A DNA stretch of 64,000 nucleotides from Rothia koreensis (GTDB lineage: Bacteria; Actinomycetota; Actinomycetes; Actinomycetales; Micrococcaceae): NCBI RefSeq assembly GCF_004136575.1, contig NZ_NOIQ01000014.1, positions 1 through 64,000 on the forward strand, in the 5' to 3' direction. Under the pieces are notes generated by a model, which searched no databases, had not been told where the DNA came from, and saw only the letters and a list, made by a program, of their open reading frames with translations. The position numbers and the translations under genes were made by a program. Shown here one piece after another: positions 6,999 through 15,511 of the stretch. The stretch's first letter is position 1. Each line of letters opens with the position of its first letter.

Positions 6999-7454
6999 AT
7001 GAGAACAGACGCATGCCCCCTCTGCGGGCACCTCTTCACCACTGACCGGCGTGCAGTACCGGAGCAAGTGGTTATCCGTGAGTCTGAGAAGCGCTCCTGG
7101 CGTGGCAGGAAGACACGCAGGGCCGTGGTGCCTGTCTGTGTTGAGTGCTTGTCAGAGCGTCGACAGCGGCCCTTGTTGGAGAACTGGCCGGGTGTGGTGG
7201 GTGTTGAGTTCCCGCAGTTCACCGATGGGTACATTCCGGGCGATTGTGAACAATGCGGGACGCCGTGTCTGGTGCGACCTAACAAGAAGCGTATACATGT
7301 CTATTGCTCTGAGCGGTGCCGGGTGGCATTGTACGCAGCGAGTGTTCCCAGAACTGTAACGGAGTGTTCCACGTGTGGTGCTGAGGTTGTCGGACGGAAG
7401 GGACGTCGTTACTGCTCTAATGCTTGTCGGCAGAAGGCTTACAGGGCGAGGTAG
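6999..7454 (+). CDS. Multi-zinc-ribbon protein
   Basis: This 151-residue protein is built from CxxC pairs: CPLCGH, CVEC, CEQCGTPC, CSERC, CSTCGAE and a C-terminal YCSNACRQKAYRAR motif common in small actinobacterial and phage zinc-finger proteins. It probably binds two or three zinc ions and nucleic acid, but its role is unknown. The ATG at 6999 is taken because the cysteine pattern starts there; the upstream in-frame extension is not protein-like. It has its own promoter region after the capsid terminator, and its last 38 bp overlap a convergent small gene. Confidence 0.75.
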   Translation: MRTDACPLCGHLFTTDRRAVPEQVVIRESEKRSWRGRKTRRAVVPVCVECLSERRQRPLLENWPGVVGVEFPQFTDGYIPGDCEQCGTPCLVRPNKKRIHVYCSERCRVALYAASVPRTVTECSTCGAEVVGRKGRRYCSNACRQKAYRAR

Positions 7455-7605
7455 CAAGACCGATCAGCGTCCGCACTGTTATGACACCGGCCAACACGAC
7501 GGTCAGTGCCGCTATTATGACGGTCAGCCACACGGGCTGATGAGTTGCGCAGGACAGTGCAGTCATGACTGCACCGAACGTTATAGCGGTGGTCTTGTTT
7601 TTCAT
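7417..7605 (-). CDS. Small membrane protein, possibly holin-like
   Basis: This 62-residue protein has two hydrophobic stretches (about residues 6-20 and 28-50), a basic start and a hydrophilic C-terminus. AAGGAG lies six bases before its ATG. Small two-helix proteins in phage right arms are often holins, but no family is recognised and no lysin is nearby, so function is open. It runs leftward, convergent with the zinc-ribbon gene. Confidence 0.55.
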   Translation of the reverse strand: MKNKTTAITFGAVMTALSCATHQPVWLTVIIAALTVVLAGVITVRTLIGLATSPCKPSADKH

Positions 7606-7667
7606 GGTTGACTCCTTCATGATTGGAAGGACCAGGGAGCCGAGTGGTGGCTCGACTCCCCAGACCC

Positions 7668-7766
7668 TTAGCCCTTGGGTTCGCGGAGGTCTCGGATAAG
7701 CCCGATGACTTCTCGTGCGATCTTGAGGACCAGGAGGGTTGCGGACAGGATAACTATTATCGTCAC
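7668..7766 (-). CDS. Tiny single-pass membrane peptide
   Basis: This is a 32-residue frame with GTG start (GGAAGG eight bases upstream). A hydrophobic helix (TIIVILSATLLVLKI) is followed by a charged amphipathic tail ending LREPKG. It lies upstream of the 62-residue membrane gene on the same strand, so the two may form a small operon. GTG at 7772 is an alternative start. Confidence 0.4.
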   Translation of the reverse strand: MTIIVILSATLLVLKIAREVIGLIRDLREPKG

Positions 7767-7790
7767 TACCACTCCCTTCCATTGAGTACC

Positions 7791-7829
7791 CCGGCCGGTT
7801 CAGGTGTTTCCTGGACCGGCCGGAGTTTT
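7791..7829 (+). terminator. Rho-independent terminator in the right arm
   Basis: A 14-bp stem with one mismatch (CCGGCCGGTTCAGG with CCTGGACCGGCCGG) and loop TGTTT is followed by AGTTTTT. It faces right and would insulate the att region and integrase from upstream transcription. Confidence 0.7.
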
Positions 7830-7853
7830 TCGTGGCGGCCCGGAAAAGTTCTT

Positions 7854-7865
7854 AACCGATCGGTT
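7854..7865. promoter_or_regulatory. Palindrome AACCGATCGGTT
   Basis: This perfect 12-bp palindrome lies upstream of the leftward small membrane genes. At 7896-7910 a second one, CTCGTGA-T-TCACGAG, follows. Either may bind a dimeric regulator or an accessory recombination protein. Confidence 0.3.
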
Positions 7866-7928
7866 GAGAAGGGTCCGGTGAGCACCCTCGCGGGAATCCT
7901 CGTGATTCACGAGGGTTTGGTGAGGTGT

Positions 7929-7948
7929 TACCCCTACTTCTACCCCTA
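7929..7948. repeat. Integrase arm-type sites, right arm (two TACCCCTA)
   Basis: TACCCCTA occurs at 7929-7936 and 7941-7948, about 110-130 bp left of the core at 8058. These partner the pair on the other side of the core at 8131 and 8152. Confidence 0.5.
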
Positions 7949-8057
7949 GCGTGCCTCAAGAACCACCAAATCTCCCCCACCATGTACAACACAATGTCAC
8001 GGACAGAACCACCGAAAACACGGGGCAACTACCAAACTCAACCACATCACGCGGCTA

Positions 8058-8068
8058 GTTGCTGAACT
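8058..8068. other. att core between the two copies (attP-like junction)
   Basis: GTTGCTGAACT is flanked on the left by the element's right end and on the right by its left end. This is the arrangement of a circular-form attP. The preceding bases match those before the core at 16115, and the following bases match those after position 11. Confidence 0.8.
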
Positions 8069-8130
8069 AATAGCTACCACCAAAGAACAACCGTACTTCC
8101 CTGCAATAGCAACGATGAGCACATTTTGGC

Positions 8131-8159
8131 TACCCCTAAAATATGCCCATTTACCCCTA
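8131..8159. repeat. Arm-type sites, left arm of copy 2
   Basis: TACCCCTA at 8131-8138 and 8152-8159, the twin of 74-102. Together with 7929-7948 they complete an attP-like region around 8058. Confidence 0.5.
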
Positions 8160-8168
8160 GTAAGCGGG

Positions 8169-9218
8169 TCAACGTCTACGCATAGCTGACCCAATAGCAG
8201 ACCGTGTAGCCTCGCCGTCATCCTCGAACAGGTGACCATACGTGTCGAGGGTGATCTTCGCGCTCGAATGACGTAGGCGCTGCTGTACACGCTTCACATC
8301 GAGCCCCTGCTGAATCAACAGAGACGCATAATAGTGCCGCAGGTCGTGAAACCGGAGCTTTCCGGTCGGCAAGCCGTCGACAGCCGCACGCGCACTCTTG
8401 AAATGAGCCTCGATCTGCGCGGGCGAAATACCCCGGCCAAGCCGACCCGGAACCACCATCGTCCACCCCGGCACCTGCTCCAAGTTCTCCCTCAACATCC
8501 CTGCCAGCTCCAGGGGTATCGGAATTGACGCCTTCGAGTCCGCAGTCTTCAACGGCACACCCCCATATTGGAGAGTCGGTCTCACGACGCCGTTCTCTAG
8601 GTCTACGTCCTGACGACGCAGCCCAGCCGCCTCCGCAATCCTCAGACCAGCAAACGCCCCGAGCAGGACAGCCGACCTGGAATATTCCGGCATACCGTCA
8701 TACAACGCCCACACCTGTTCTGTGGTGATGACATACGGCACCGACTTAGCTGGACCCGGCGACGTCCGCCGCGAACACGGATTCCTTGCAAGGTACCCGT
8801 CATGCACGGCGTCTCCGAGAATCTGAGAGAGCCGGTTATGCAGCGCATAAATATAGGACCGCGAATAGCCCCGGTCGTGTAGCTGACCAACCCACTCGCG
8901 CACATCATCCGGTCGCAATGACGACAACCGCCGCGACCCAAGCATGCCCACGATGACCTTGCAATGAGTGACACCCATCTTCCGCGTACTAGGAGCATGG
9001 AGCGCATAGGACGATAACCACCGTTCGCACCATCGCTTGACCGTTACACGGCCTTTGAGCGGTTCGACCTCGCGCCCGGAGACTCTGGCGGCTATCTTTT
9101 CCTGGTACTTCTCTACAGCGTCCTGATAGGTCTTTGCAGTCGTCTCTCGCTGCTTGCCCTGGCGGTCGGTCCAGCGGACACGGTAGAGACCGTTCTTATC
9201 CTTCCGAGGTGTCGGCAT
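8169..9218 (-). CDS. int: Tyrosine recombinase (copy 2)
   Basis: Identical in sequence to the integrase at 112-1161, with all catalytic residues intact. Both copies appear functional, so excision of one or both units should be possible. Confidence 0.95.
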   Translation of the reverse strand: MPTPRKDKNGLYRVRWTDRQGKQRETTAKTYQDAVEKYQEKIAARVSGREVEPLKGRVTVKRWCERWLSSYALHAPSTRKMGVTHCKVIVGMLGSRRLSSLRPDDVREWVGQLHDRGYSRSYIYALHNRLSQILGDAVHDGYLARNPCSRRTSPGPAKSVPYVITTEQVWALYDGMPEYSRSAVLLGAFAGLRIAEAAGLRRQDVDLENGVVRPTLQYGGVPLKTADSKASIPIPLELAGMLRENLEQVPGWTMVVPGRLGRGISPAQIEAHFKSARAAVDGLPTGKLRFHDLRHYYASLLIQQGLDVKRVQQRLRHSSAKITLDTYGHLFEDDGEATRSAIGSAMRRR

Positions 9219-9723
9219 TGATCCGCTTCCAGCCCGGAGAAGCTGAATAGTCCGTGTGACCCCTCGTGACTGCGCTGTCGACAGTGGCCGAATCCAGTTG
9301 CCCTTGTCCGAAATCAGCGGCACGGCGCAGCGTATTCGGCCTGTCTGACTCAGGGGCACGACTCAGGCAATCATTCACCGCAGACTGCAACCTCCCCCGC
9401 GCTTCCAGCAGGGAAGAAACACTGTCTTTCACTACCGTCCAATGGCGAGCAACCTCTAAATAGAGGTCCTGGACCTTTCTTGCGGGGCCAACGTCGGCAG
9501 GTATATCGAAGAAGTCCGACAGTTCCACCTTCAACAGTTTCGCGAGCTCTAGCGCCTCGACGAGACGCAATGACCTTTCGCCGTGCTCGATATTAAAAAC
9601 TGTCGACGATGCCCACTTGAAGCCTCGATCCGACATCTCTTTAGCCAAGGTCTTTTGTGAGATTTCGCCTCGCAGTCGAGCGAGATTCTCACCAATCAGG
9701 GGATCTGTTGTCTGGGTGCTCAT
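9196..9723 (-). CDS. Cro/C1-type XRE repressor (copy 2)
   Basis: Identical to the repressor at 1139-1666. Two copies double the repressor dose, which would be expected to reinforce immunity to the same element. Confidence 0.85.
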   Translation of the reverse strand: MSTQTTDPLIGENLARLRGEISQKTLAKEMSDRGFKWASSTVFNIEHGERSLRLVEALELAKLLKVELSDFFDIPADVGPARKVQDLYLEVARHWTVVKDSVSSLLEARGRLQSAVNDCLSRAPESDRPNTLRRAADFGQGQLDSATVDSAVTRGHTDYSASPGWKRINADTSEG

Positions 9724-9859
9724 GGAGTCGAGTCTACTGATCGAGAGGCGTTGGCGCTTGCGTTCCGATATCGATACTAATTGACAACTAGCGTACAGTC
9801 GTGATTCAGTATCACTACTGGTCCAGCACCGGACTACACAACTCAACTAGGAGTATCAA
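9724..9859. promoter_or_regulatory. Divergent repressor/excisionase control region (copy 2)
   Basis: Same sequence as 1667-1802, with TTGACA at 9781-9786. Confidence 0.55.
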
Positions 9860-10066
9860 ATGCATCAGAGCGAAAGCCCGCTCATCTCAATCAAGGACAC
9901 GGCCCCGCTCGTCGGCAAGTCAGAAGCCAGCCTCAGGTGGGCAATCCACAACGGCACCGCACCGCCCTCCGCGCTCATCATGGGACGCCGCGTCTTCCGT
10001 CGCGAACAAGTCCTCGAATGGATCGATCAGCAATTCGCAGAACAGAACGGACAGGAGACCGCATGA
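9860..10066 (+). CDS. Probable excisionase (copy 2)
   Basis: Identical to the 68-residue helix-turn-helix protein at 1803-2009. Confidence 0.75.
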   Translation: MHQSESPLISIKDTAPLVGKSEASLRWAIHNGTAPPSALIMGRRVFRREQVLEWIDQQFAEQNGQETA

Positions 10067-10437
10067 GCACCCCCAGACACGAAAAAAGCGCCCTTCACAC
10101 TGCACAGCTTGGCGGCAAAGACAGTGAGAAGGACGCCCACGAAACCACTCGCGAAAGAGTAGGAACTATGCCCAAGGCTACCATTCCCGCCCGCTTCCGT
10201 CAGGAGCACGAGGGCGAGGACGCTATCTTCCTCGCAAACGAACACACCGGCCGGTGGGTCGACGCCGAAGAGATCATCCTGCCCCACAACGGCACCGGCC
10301 TCACTCCACTGTTCAACCTCCAAGTCGGAGTCATCGAAGGCACTCTCCCCGAAATCAGGGAAGCAATCACCGAAGCCAGCAATTGGCTCCACCGCATCGA
10401 AGCGCAGCTGCCCGGAGGGACGGAGGTCAATCAATGA
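10063..10437 (+). CDS. Hypothetical protein (copy 2)
   Basis: Identical to the 124-residue product at 2006-2380; the alternative internal start is at 10168. Confidence 0.65.
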   Translation: MSTPRHEKSALHTAQLGGKDSEKDAHETTRERVGTMPKATIPARFRQEHEGEDAIFLANEHTGRWVDAEEIILPHNGTGLTPLFNLQVGVIEGTLPEIREAITEASNWLHRIEAQLPGGTEVNQ

Positions 10438-10817
10438 CCATCGACTTCCTTGCCAGTGTCCCGGCCACGATCGCAAACCATGCGCAGATGTGCCTCAGTA
10501 GCCCTGATGCCATCGTGCAGGGTGCGTACCTGACCGGGACCGTCATCGGGCAGGCCCAAGGGAAACAAGCTGTCCATGAGGCGCTGGAGACCGACGCACT
10601 GCATCGTGCGGAATCGTTCGCCACCGACCTCGGAGCGCGGCCGGCGTACCCGTGGGAGCGGCCCCACTGGGACCGGCGACGTCTCCGGCCGGAGCTGCCG
10701 GAATCCCTTACGGGGCGATGGCAGCCGAAACCGCAGCCGGTAGTAGATCAGTCCGGCCCGTGGCCGACTGTGATCCCACCGACTCATGAGCCGGTCCTAC
10801 TGGCGGCAGCCGCCTAA
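10434..10817 (+). CDS. Hypothetical protein upstream of repA (copy 2)
   Basis: Identical to the 127-residue product at 2377-2760. Confidence 0.65.
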   Translation: MTIDFLASVPATIANHAQMCLSSPDAIVQGAYLTGTVIGQAQGKQAVHEALETDALHRAESFATDLGARPAYPWERPHWDRRRLRPELPESLTGRWQPKPQPVVDQSGPWPTVIPPTHEPVLLAAAA

Positions 10818-10833
10818 TCATCCCGTGTACAAG

Positions 10834-10866
10834 CCAGGCCGGGGACAAACATCGTCCCTGGCCTGG
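10834..10866 (+). terminator. Hairpin upstream of repA (copy 2)
   Basis: Same 13-bp stem as 2777-2809. Confidence 0.45.
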
Positions 10867-10917
10867 CACCACACACCCTTTTCTCTGTATCCCCTTCACG
10901 GGAAGGACAAGAATCTT

Positions 10918-12471
10918 TTGAACACATACGACGAAGCCCGAACCGAGCTGCGGGTCACCTACGCCCACATGATTCAGCCCCACCGTCAACGGTGGCTCTG
11001 GGCACACGACGGAGCCGGCGTCATCCCACTCGGAACCGGGACCATAGCCGCCGGTATCGGTGGCGAAGGAAAATCCACCTTCATGCTGGACCTGGCAGCG
11101 CAACTGACCCAGGGCACGCTTCCCGGTGATCTGTACGGGTCCAAAGAGAACGTAATCATCTTCGGCCCCGAGGACGACTGGCCGACTGTAATGGTCCCGC
11201 GTCTGATGGCAGCAGGGGCTGACCTGTCACGTGTAGCCCAGGTCCAGGCCGCCACGATCACGGAATCATTCACACGCGAACGGGAGTTGATCTTCCCGGT
11301 AGACCTCGGTCTGCTGCGTGAAGCCGTGAAGGAGACCGGGGCGCGGATGGTCATCATCGACCCGGCCCCGAACCTCATGGACGGGGACATGAACAAGGTC
11401 CAAGACGTCCGCCGATCCTACGGCCCACTCATGGCCCTAGCCCAAGAACACGACCTAGCGATCATCCTGATCAACCATTTCGGCAAGGGCGCGGGCAACG
11501 TCGGAGCGAAGCTGTCAGGTTCGCACGCCTGGCGAGACCTCACCCGTTCCTACTTGGCCTTCGCATCCGACCCGGAAACCGGGGAACGAATCCTCACCCA
11601 GGATAAGAACAACTACGGGACCGGGCGCGGCTCGTGGAAGTTCGTTCTGGAATCGGTCGACGTACCGACTGAGGACGGGAACACGAATGTCGGCAAAGTC
11701 CGGTTCCTCGGTGCCTCAGAGGTCACGGTCGGGGAACTAATCAACCGGGATTCCCTGGCCGAGGAGGACCAAGAGGACCGCAACGCGGCCCAACAGTTCG
11801 TGTACGACTTCCTGGTCAATACCGAGGCCCAGGAGGCCAAGGCCGGTGCGGTAATCAAGGCCGGTCTCGCGGAGGGGTTTTCCACCAACGAGATCAAGGA
11901 CGCACGCAGGCGTTCGAAGAGTCCGCGAATCCTCTCGGTCAAATCATCTTTCGGCGCTGGATGGGTTTGGCAGATCGACCCCGAAGGTGGCACCGAAAGT
12001 TCCCAAGGTGGCGAAGGTGGCGAAGGTGGCAGCACGTACGAGGTCGTGCCACCTTCCACATCCGATACCCAAGGTGGCACGAAGGTGGCGTGTACTCAGG
12101 AAGTGCCACCTTCGCCACCTTCGGTCGAAACAGTGCCACCTTCGAGCACCGAGCCCGGAACCCACGAACCGCCCGAAGGTGTCACTCGAACACCCCAAGG
12201 TGTCGAAGGTGTCAAAGATGTCAGCGCACAAGAGCAAGTGACCCCTTCGAAGGTCAGTCCCGAAGGTGTCACCAAGGTGTCATGCACTCAGAACGTGACA
12301 CCTTCGACCCCTTCGGGCGAAACAGTGACACCTTCGAGCGGTCCGGTGACCTGCACCAAGATGGACTGCACCCGAGACGCAGCCACCGGACACGAATGGT
12401 GCCAACACCACATCGATCTCAGACAACGCCGCCTCGACGTCGAGGCAAAAAGACAAGGAGACGCAGCGTGA
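10918..12471 (+). CDS. RepA/KaiC-like replicative ATPase (copy 2)
   Basis: Identical to 2861-4414, including Walker motifs and the repeat-encoded tail. TTG is preferred as start; ATG at 10786 is the longer alternative. Confidence 0.85.
   Translation: MNTYDEARTELRVTYAHMIQPHRQRWLWAHDGAGVIPLGTGTIAAGIGGEGKSTFMLDLAAQLTQGTLPGDLYGSKENVIIFGPEDDWPTVMVPRLMAAGADLSRVAQVQAATITESFTRERELIFPVDLGLLREAVKETGARMVIIDPAPNLMDGDMNKVQDVRRSYGPLMALAQEHDLAIILINHFGKGAGNVGAKLSGSHAWRDLTRSYLAFASDPETGERILTQDKNNYGTGRGSWKFVLESVDVPTEDGNTNVGKVRFLGASEVTVGELINRDSLAEEDQEDRNAAQQFVYDFLVNTEAQEAKAGAVIKAGLAEGFSTNEIKDARRRSKSPRILSVKSSFGAGWVWQIDPEGGTESSQGGEGGEGGSTYEVVPPSTSDTQGGTKVACTQEVPPSPPSVETVPPSSTEPGTHEPPEGVTRTPQGVEGVKDVSAQEQVTPSKVSPEGVTKVSCTQNVTPSTPSGETVTPSSGPVTCTKMDCTRDAATGHEWCQHHIDLRQRRLDVEAKRQGDAA
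11983..12339 (+). repeat. Two-family iteron-like repeat field (copy 2)
   Basis: Same arrangement as 3926-4282, with segments at 11983-12147 and 12175-12339. The absence of differences between copies of so repetitive a tract argues that the duplication is recent or artefactual. Confidence 0.7.
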
Positions 12472-12662
12472 GACACGAACGCGAGAAAGACACCCGGATA
12501 CGTGTCCGTGACTACACCTGGAACCCCCGCGAGGAAGCCACACGCGGTGTCGTCATCATGCGCGGCCAATACATCCAAGCCTTCATCCCCTACCAGCACG
12601 TAGCCGCGTTCTCGGACCGGATGATCGATCTGCTCGAAACCTACGAAAACGAGAACCAATGA
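12468..12662 (+). CDS. Small hypothetical protein (copy 2)
   Basis: Identical to the 64-residue product at 4411-4605, GTG start. Confidence 0.7.
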   Translation: MRHEREKDTRIRVRDYTWNPREEATRGVVIMRGQYIQAFIPYQHVAAFSDRMIDLLETYENENQ

Positions 12663-12826
12663 CCGGATACCACTGGAAGAAACCGACCAAGCAACCTGAC
12701 CCCGCCACCCTGGTCGCGATCTTGTTGCAAGAGAATCGTCGCCTTCAACGCGAAAACCACCGCCTCGAGCAGGAAAAACAATTTTGGCAATCCAGAGCTT
12801 GTTTCAGGCAAGGATGCCAGTCATGA
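12659..12826 (+). CDS. Very small coiled-coil protein (copy 2)
   Basis: Identical to the 55-residue product at 4602-4769. Confidence 0.6.
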   Translation: MTGYHWKKPTKQPDPATLVAILLQENRRLQRENHRLEQEKQFWQSRACFRQGCQS

Positions 12827-13125
12827 GGAAGGCAGAAGAAATGATAACCCCCGCAGAATTACCAATCACTGTTTACCACAGAACCTACACTCTCGAAGCA
12901 CCAGCGGAAGAAGGGCCAATCAAACTATCCCCAAGACAGTGGGGAACACTCTGCGGGCTCGTTTTCCAGCAACACGTCCCCGAGCCCGTAGAAGGAGCAC
13001 CAGAAGCCGTGTGCACCGCATGCCGCTACGACTCTCTCGACCAGCACGGGCAACCGACAGGGCAAATGAAAGCCGTAGGGCACACACGAGGCGAAGTCCG
13101 CGCACTCACCCTCGAGAGTAGATAA
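12823..13125 (+). CDS. Hypothetical protein with CxxC (copy 2)
   Basis: Identical to the 100-residue product at 4766-5068. Confidence 0.65.
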   Translation: MRKAEEMITPAELPITVYHRTYTLEAPAEEGPIKLSPRQWGTLCGLVFQQHVPEPVEGAPEAVCTACRYDSLDQHGQPTGQMKAVGHTRGEVRALTLESR

Positions 13126-13139
13126 GGAGATAACGCATC

Positions 13140-13685
13140 ATGGCAAACACCGATTCAAACAACACCGAGGTCGAACAGAACGAAACGGCGAGACAGGCCG
13201 AAGCCGACCAGGCCGCTGACACCAGTCAGGAGCCCACCGAAGACCCAAGCACCACGGAAGACAACGCAGACACCGCCATGGAGCACCCAGGCGAGGATAC
13301 GGCCGGCGACGACGGCCCGGACGACGAAGGCCAAGCATCGAAACTGCGAGCAGAAGCCACCAAATACCGCCGCCAGCTGCGCGAGACTCAAGCCCAATTG
13401 GAGACGATCACCAACCAACGCGAGACCCTCCTGCGCTCTTCCGTCGAAGCCCAGCTGCCCGAGCACCTGCCCGGAAAGTTGTTCTGGAAACTATCAGACG
13501 ACCCCAAACAGTTCATGACCGAAGACGGCGACGTTGACAGCGAGAAGGTCGCTCAGACGGCCACCGATATTGTCCAAGAGTTCGACCTAAAGCCCCGTGG
13601 ACCGGTTGTCACAGCACAAGGACAACATAAGCAAGTGAAAATGCAGAATTCACTGGCAGACGCATTCAAGCCCAGGGACTTATAA
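13140..13685 (+). CDS. Acidic scaffold-like protein (copy 2)
   Basis: Identical to the product of 5083-5628. Confidence 0.65.
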   Translation: MANTDSNNTEVEQNETARQAEADQAADTSQEPTEDPSTTEDNADTAMEHPGEDTAGDDGPDDEGQASKLRAEATKYRRQLRETQAQLETITNQRETLLRSSVEAQLPEHLPGKLFWKLSDDPKQFMTEDGDVDSEKVAQTATDIVQEFDLKPRGPVVTAQGQHKQVKMQNSLADAFKPRDL

Positions 13686-13702
13686 AAACCGAATAAATAG
13701 AT

Positions 13703-13887
13703 GCCCGGCCAAAGAAATGCTGTATAATAAACACTGTACGAGGCATTTCCGGCCGGGCGCCTACGAACCTCCGTACACGATCACCCCCAGGCGGGGTATC
13801 GCTGGAACGGCCAGGAGCCGCCGCGATTAGAAAACACTCAAGTTTCTAACGGGCGGCCCTACCTATATCGCCGTCCAGAAAGGTAGG
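13703..13887 (+). promoter_or_regulatory. Structured leader of the capsid gene (copy 2)
   Basis: Same chain of five inverted repeats as 5646-5830. Confidence 0.55.
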
Positions 13888-13895
13888 CACATCAC

Positions 13896-14768
13896 ATGGC
13901 TACCCCTAGCGAAAGCATCGAAACCTCAACCAAGGGCGCAGCAGCCTGGTCACCCGACCGCACCGCATTCGCCCCAACCGACGCGATCCCAGAGGCCCTG
14001 ATCCTCAACGCCACCACCGTCGTCGACACCAAAGCAGGAACCGACCGAGGCTCCGTCCTCGTCCCCTGGGTGGATGACTCCCCCGCAGCATTCAGCGACG
14101 AGGCCGCATACCTCAACCTCCAGGAACCGGCCCTGTCCCAGACACTGATCCACACCAAGAAGATCACCCAGATGATCTTCTTGTCCTCCGAGCTGTACCG
14201 CGAGAACGGCGGCGTCAACGCGCAGCTGATGTCCGACTCGTCCATGCGAGCCGTGACCAAGGAAGCGAACAACGCCCTGATGTCACATACCGCGAGCGAG
14301 ACTGTGCCGCTGACCGGCCTGGCAAACACCCCGGGCATCATCGACGGCGGCAACGTCACTGACAAACTCGACCCGATCGCGGACGTCATCGCGCAGATCG
14401 AATCCAATGGCGGCACCGCCGGAATCGTTGTCGCACACCCGCTGGCCTGGGGGAAACTGAGGAACCTGAAGTCAGGCAAAGACCTCAACTCCTCGTTGCT
14501 CGGTGCCGGAACCGAAGACATGGGCAAGTCCCTCTTCGGAGTCCCCGTCGTCACCTCACCGGCTGTGGCCGAGGATGAGCTGGTCGTCATCGACCCGAGC
14601 GCGGTCCCGTCAGCTGTCTCGCCCGTCGAGGTTGCATCCTCCGATCAGGTGCTGTTCCACAGCGACTCGATCGCTCTGCGTGTGATCTTCCGTCTCGGCT
14701 GGGCGGTCATGCACCCGAAGCGACTGGGTAAGGTCACCGTCGCGAAGAAGGCAACGACCACCAAGTAA
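13896..14768 (+). CDS. HK97-fold major capsid protein (copy 2)
   Basis: Identical to the 290-residue capsid protein at 5839-6711. Confidence 0.9.
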   Translation: MATPSESIETSTKGAAAWSPDRTAFAPTDAIPEALILNATTVVDTKAGTDRGSVLVPWVDDSPAAFSDEAAYLNLQEPALSQTLIHTKKITQMIFLSSELYRENGGVNAQLMSDSSMRAVTKEANNALMSHTASETVPLTGLANTPGIIDGGNVTDKLDPIADVIAQIESNGGTAGIVVAHPLAWGKLRNLKSGKDLNSSLLGAGTEDMGKSLFGVPVVTSPAVAEDELVVIDPSAVPSAVSPVEVASSDQVLFHSDSIALRVIFRLGWAVMHPKRLGKVTVAKKATTTK

Positions 14769-14780
14769 GCCCCCTTGTCA

Positions 14781-14811
14781 GGCCGCGCCCCTCCACTCGA
14801 GGGGCGCGGCC
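14781..14811 (+). terminator. Terminator after the capsid gene (copy 2)
   Basis: Same 12-bp stem as 6724-6754. Confidence 0.8.
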
Positions 14812-15040
14812 TCCATCGTGTCCAGGTCCAGTGGGCGCAGGCCCCAGGGGGCATCCGGTCCCCAGCGCCCTGCGGCGCCCCTCCCGGGCGTTGATAGGTC
14901 CCCCCGGGCTTTTCAGGACCACAGGGGCCGGGGTGGATTTTGTGGCGTTTGGTTCGTGTTGCCGAGGGCGCTGGTGGCGGTCAGAGCTGACATTTTTGTG
15001 CTTTGGGCTGCGCTCAGGTCGAATTCATTGTTGGTCTTAC

Positions 15041-15050
15041 TGTAACGTTA
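15041..15050. promoter_or_regulatory. Palindromic operator candidate (copy 2)
   Basis: GTAACGTTAC as at 6984-6993, just before the zinc-ribbon start. Confidence 0.4.
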
Positions 15051-15055
15051 CGGTC

Positions 15056-15511
15056 ATGAGAACAGACGCATGCCCCCTCTGCGGGCACCTCTTCACCACT
15101 GACCGGCGTGCAGTACCGGAGCAAGTGGTTATCCGTGAGTCTGAGAAGCGCTCCTGGCGTGGCAGGAAGACACGCAGGGCCGTGGTGCCTGTCTGTGTTG
15201 AGTGCTTGTCAGAGCGTCGACAGCGGCCCTTGTTGGAGAACTGGCCGGGTGTGGTGGGTGTTGAGTTCCCGCAGTTCACCGATGGGTACATTCCGGGCGA
15301 TTGTGAACAATGCGGGACGCCGTGTCTGGTGCGACCTAACAAGAAGCGTATACATGTCTATTGCTCTGAGCGGTGCCGGGTGGCATTGTACGCAGCGAGT
15401 GTTCCCAGAACTGTAACGGAGTGTTCCACGTGTGGTGCTGAGGTTGTCGGACGGAAGGGACGTCGTTACTGCTCTAATGCTTGTCGGCAGAAGGCTTACA
15501 GGGCGAGGTAG
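15056..15511 (+). CDS. Multi-zinc-ribbon protein (copy 2)
   Basis: Identical to the 151-residue product at 6999-7454. Confidence 0.75.
   Translation: MRTDACPLCGHLFTTDRRAVPEQVVIRESEKRSWRGRKTRRAVVPVCVECLSERRQRPLLENWPGVVGVEFPQFTDGYIPGDCEQCGTPCLVRPNKKRIHVYCSERCRVALYAASVPRTVTECSTCGAEVVGRKGRRYCSNACRQKAYRAR

Larger units (their letters stand above)
1..8057. mobile_element. Capsid-bearing integrative element, tandem copy 1
   Basis: This is one unit of an 8057-bp sequence repeated head to tail, with the same gene starts and protein sequences in both units. The gene order is integrase, repressor, excisionase, RepA-like ATPase with iterons, scaffold-like protein, HK97 capsid, zinc-ribbon protein and two small membrane proteins. 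That combination is typical of phage satellites. Terminase, portal, head-tail connector and tail genes are absent. The window starts exactly on the 11-base att core, so the chromosomal left junction, or a further copy, is out of sight. Satellite status is inference from gene content. Confidence 0.88.

Noticed and set aside
7997-8290. Leftward frame spanning the junction of the two copies
   Set aside because: It runs through att and arm sites and into the integrase gene in another frame, with no ribosome-binding site.
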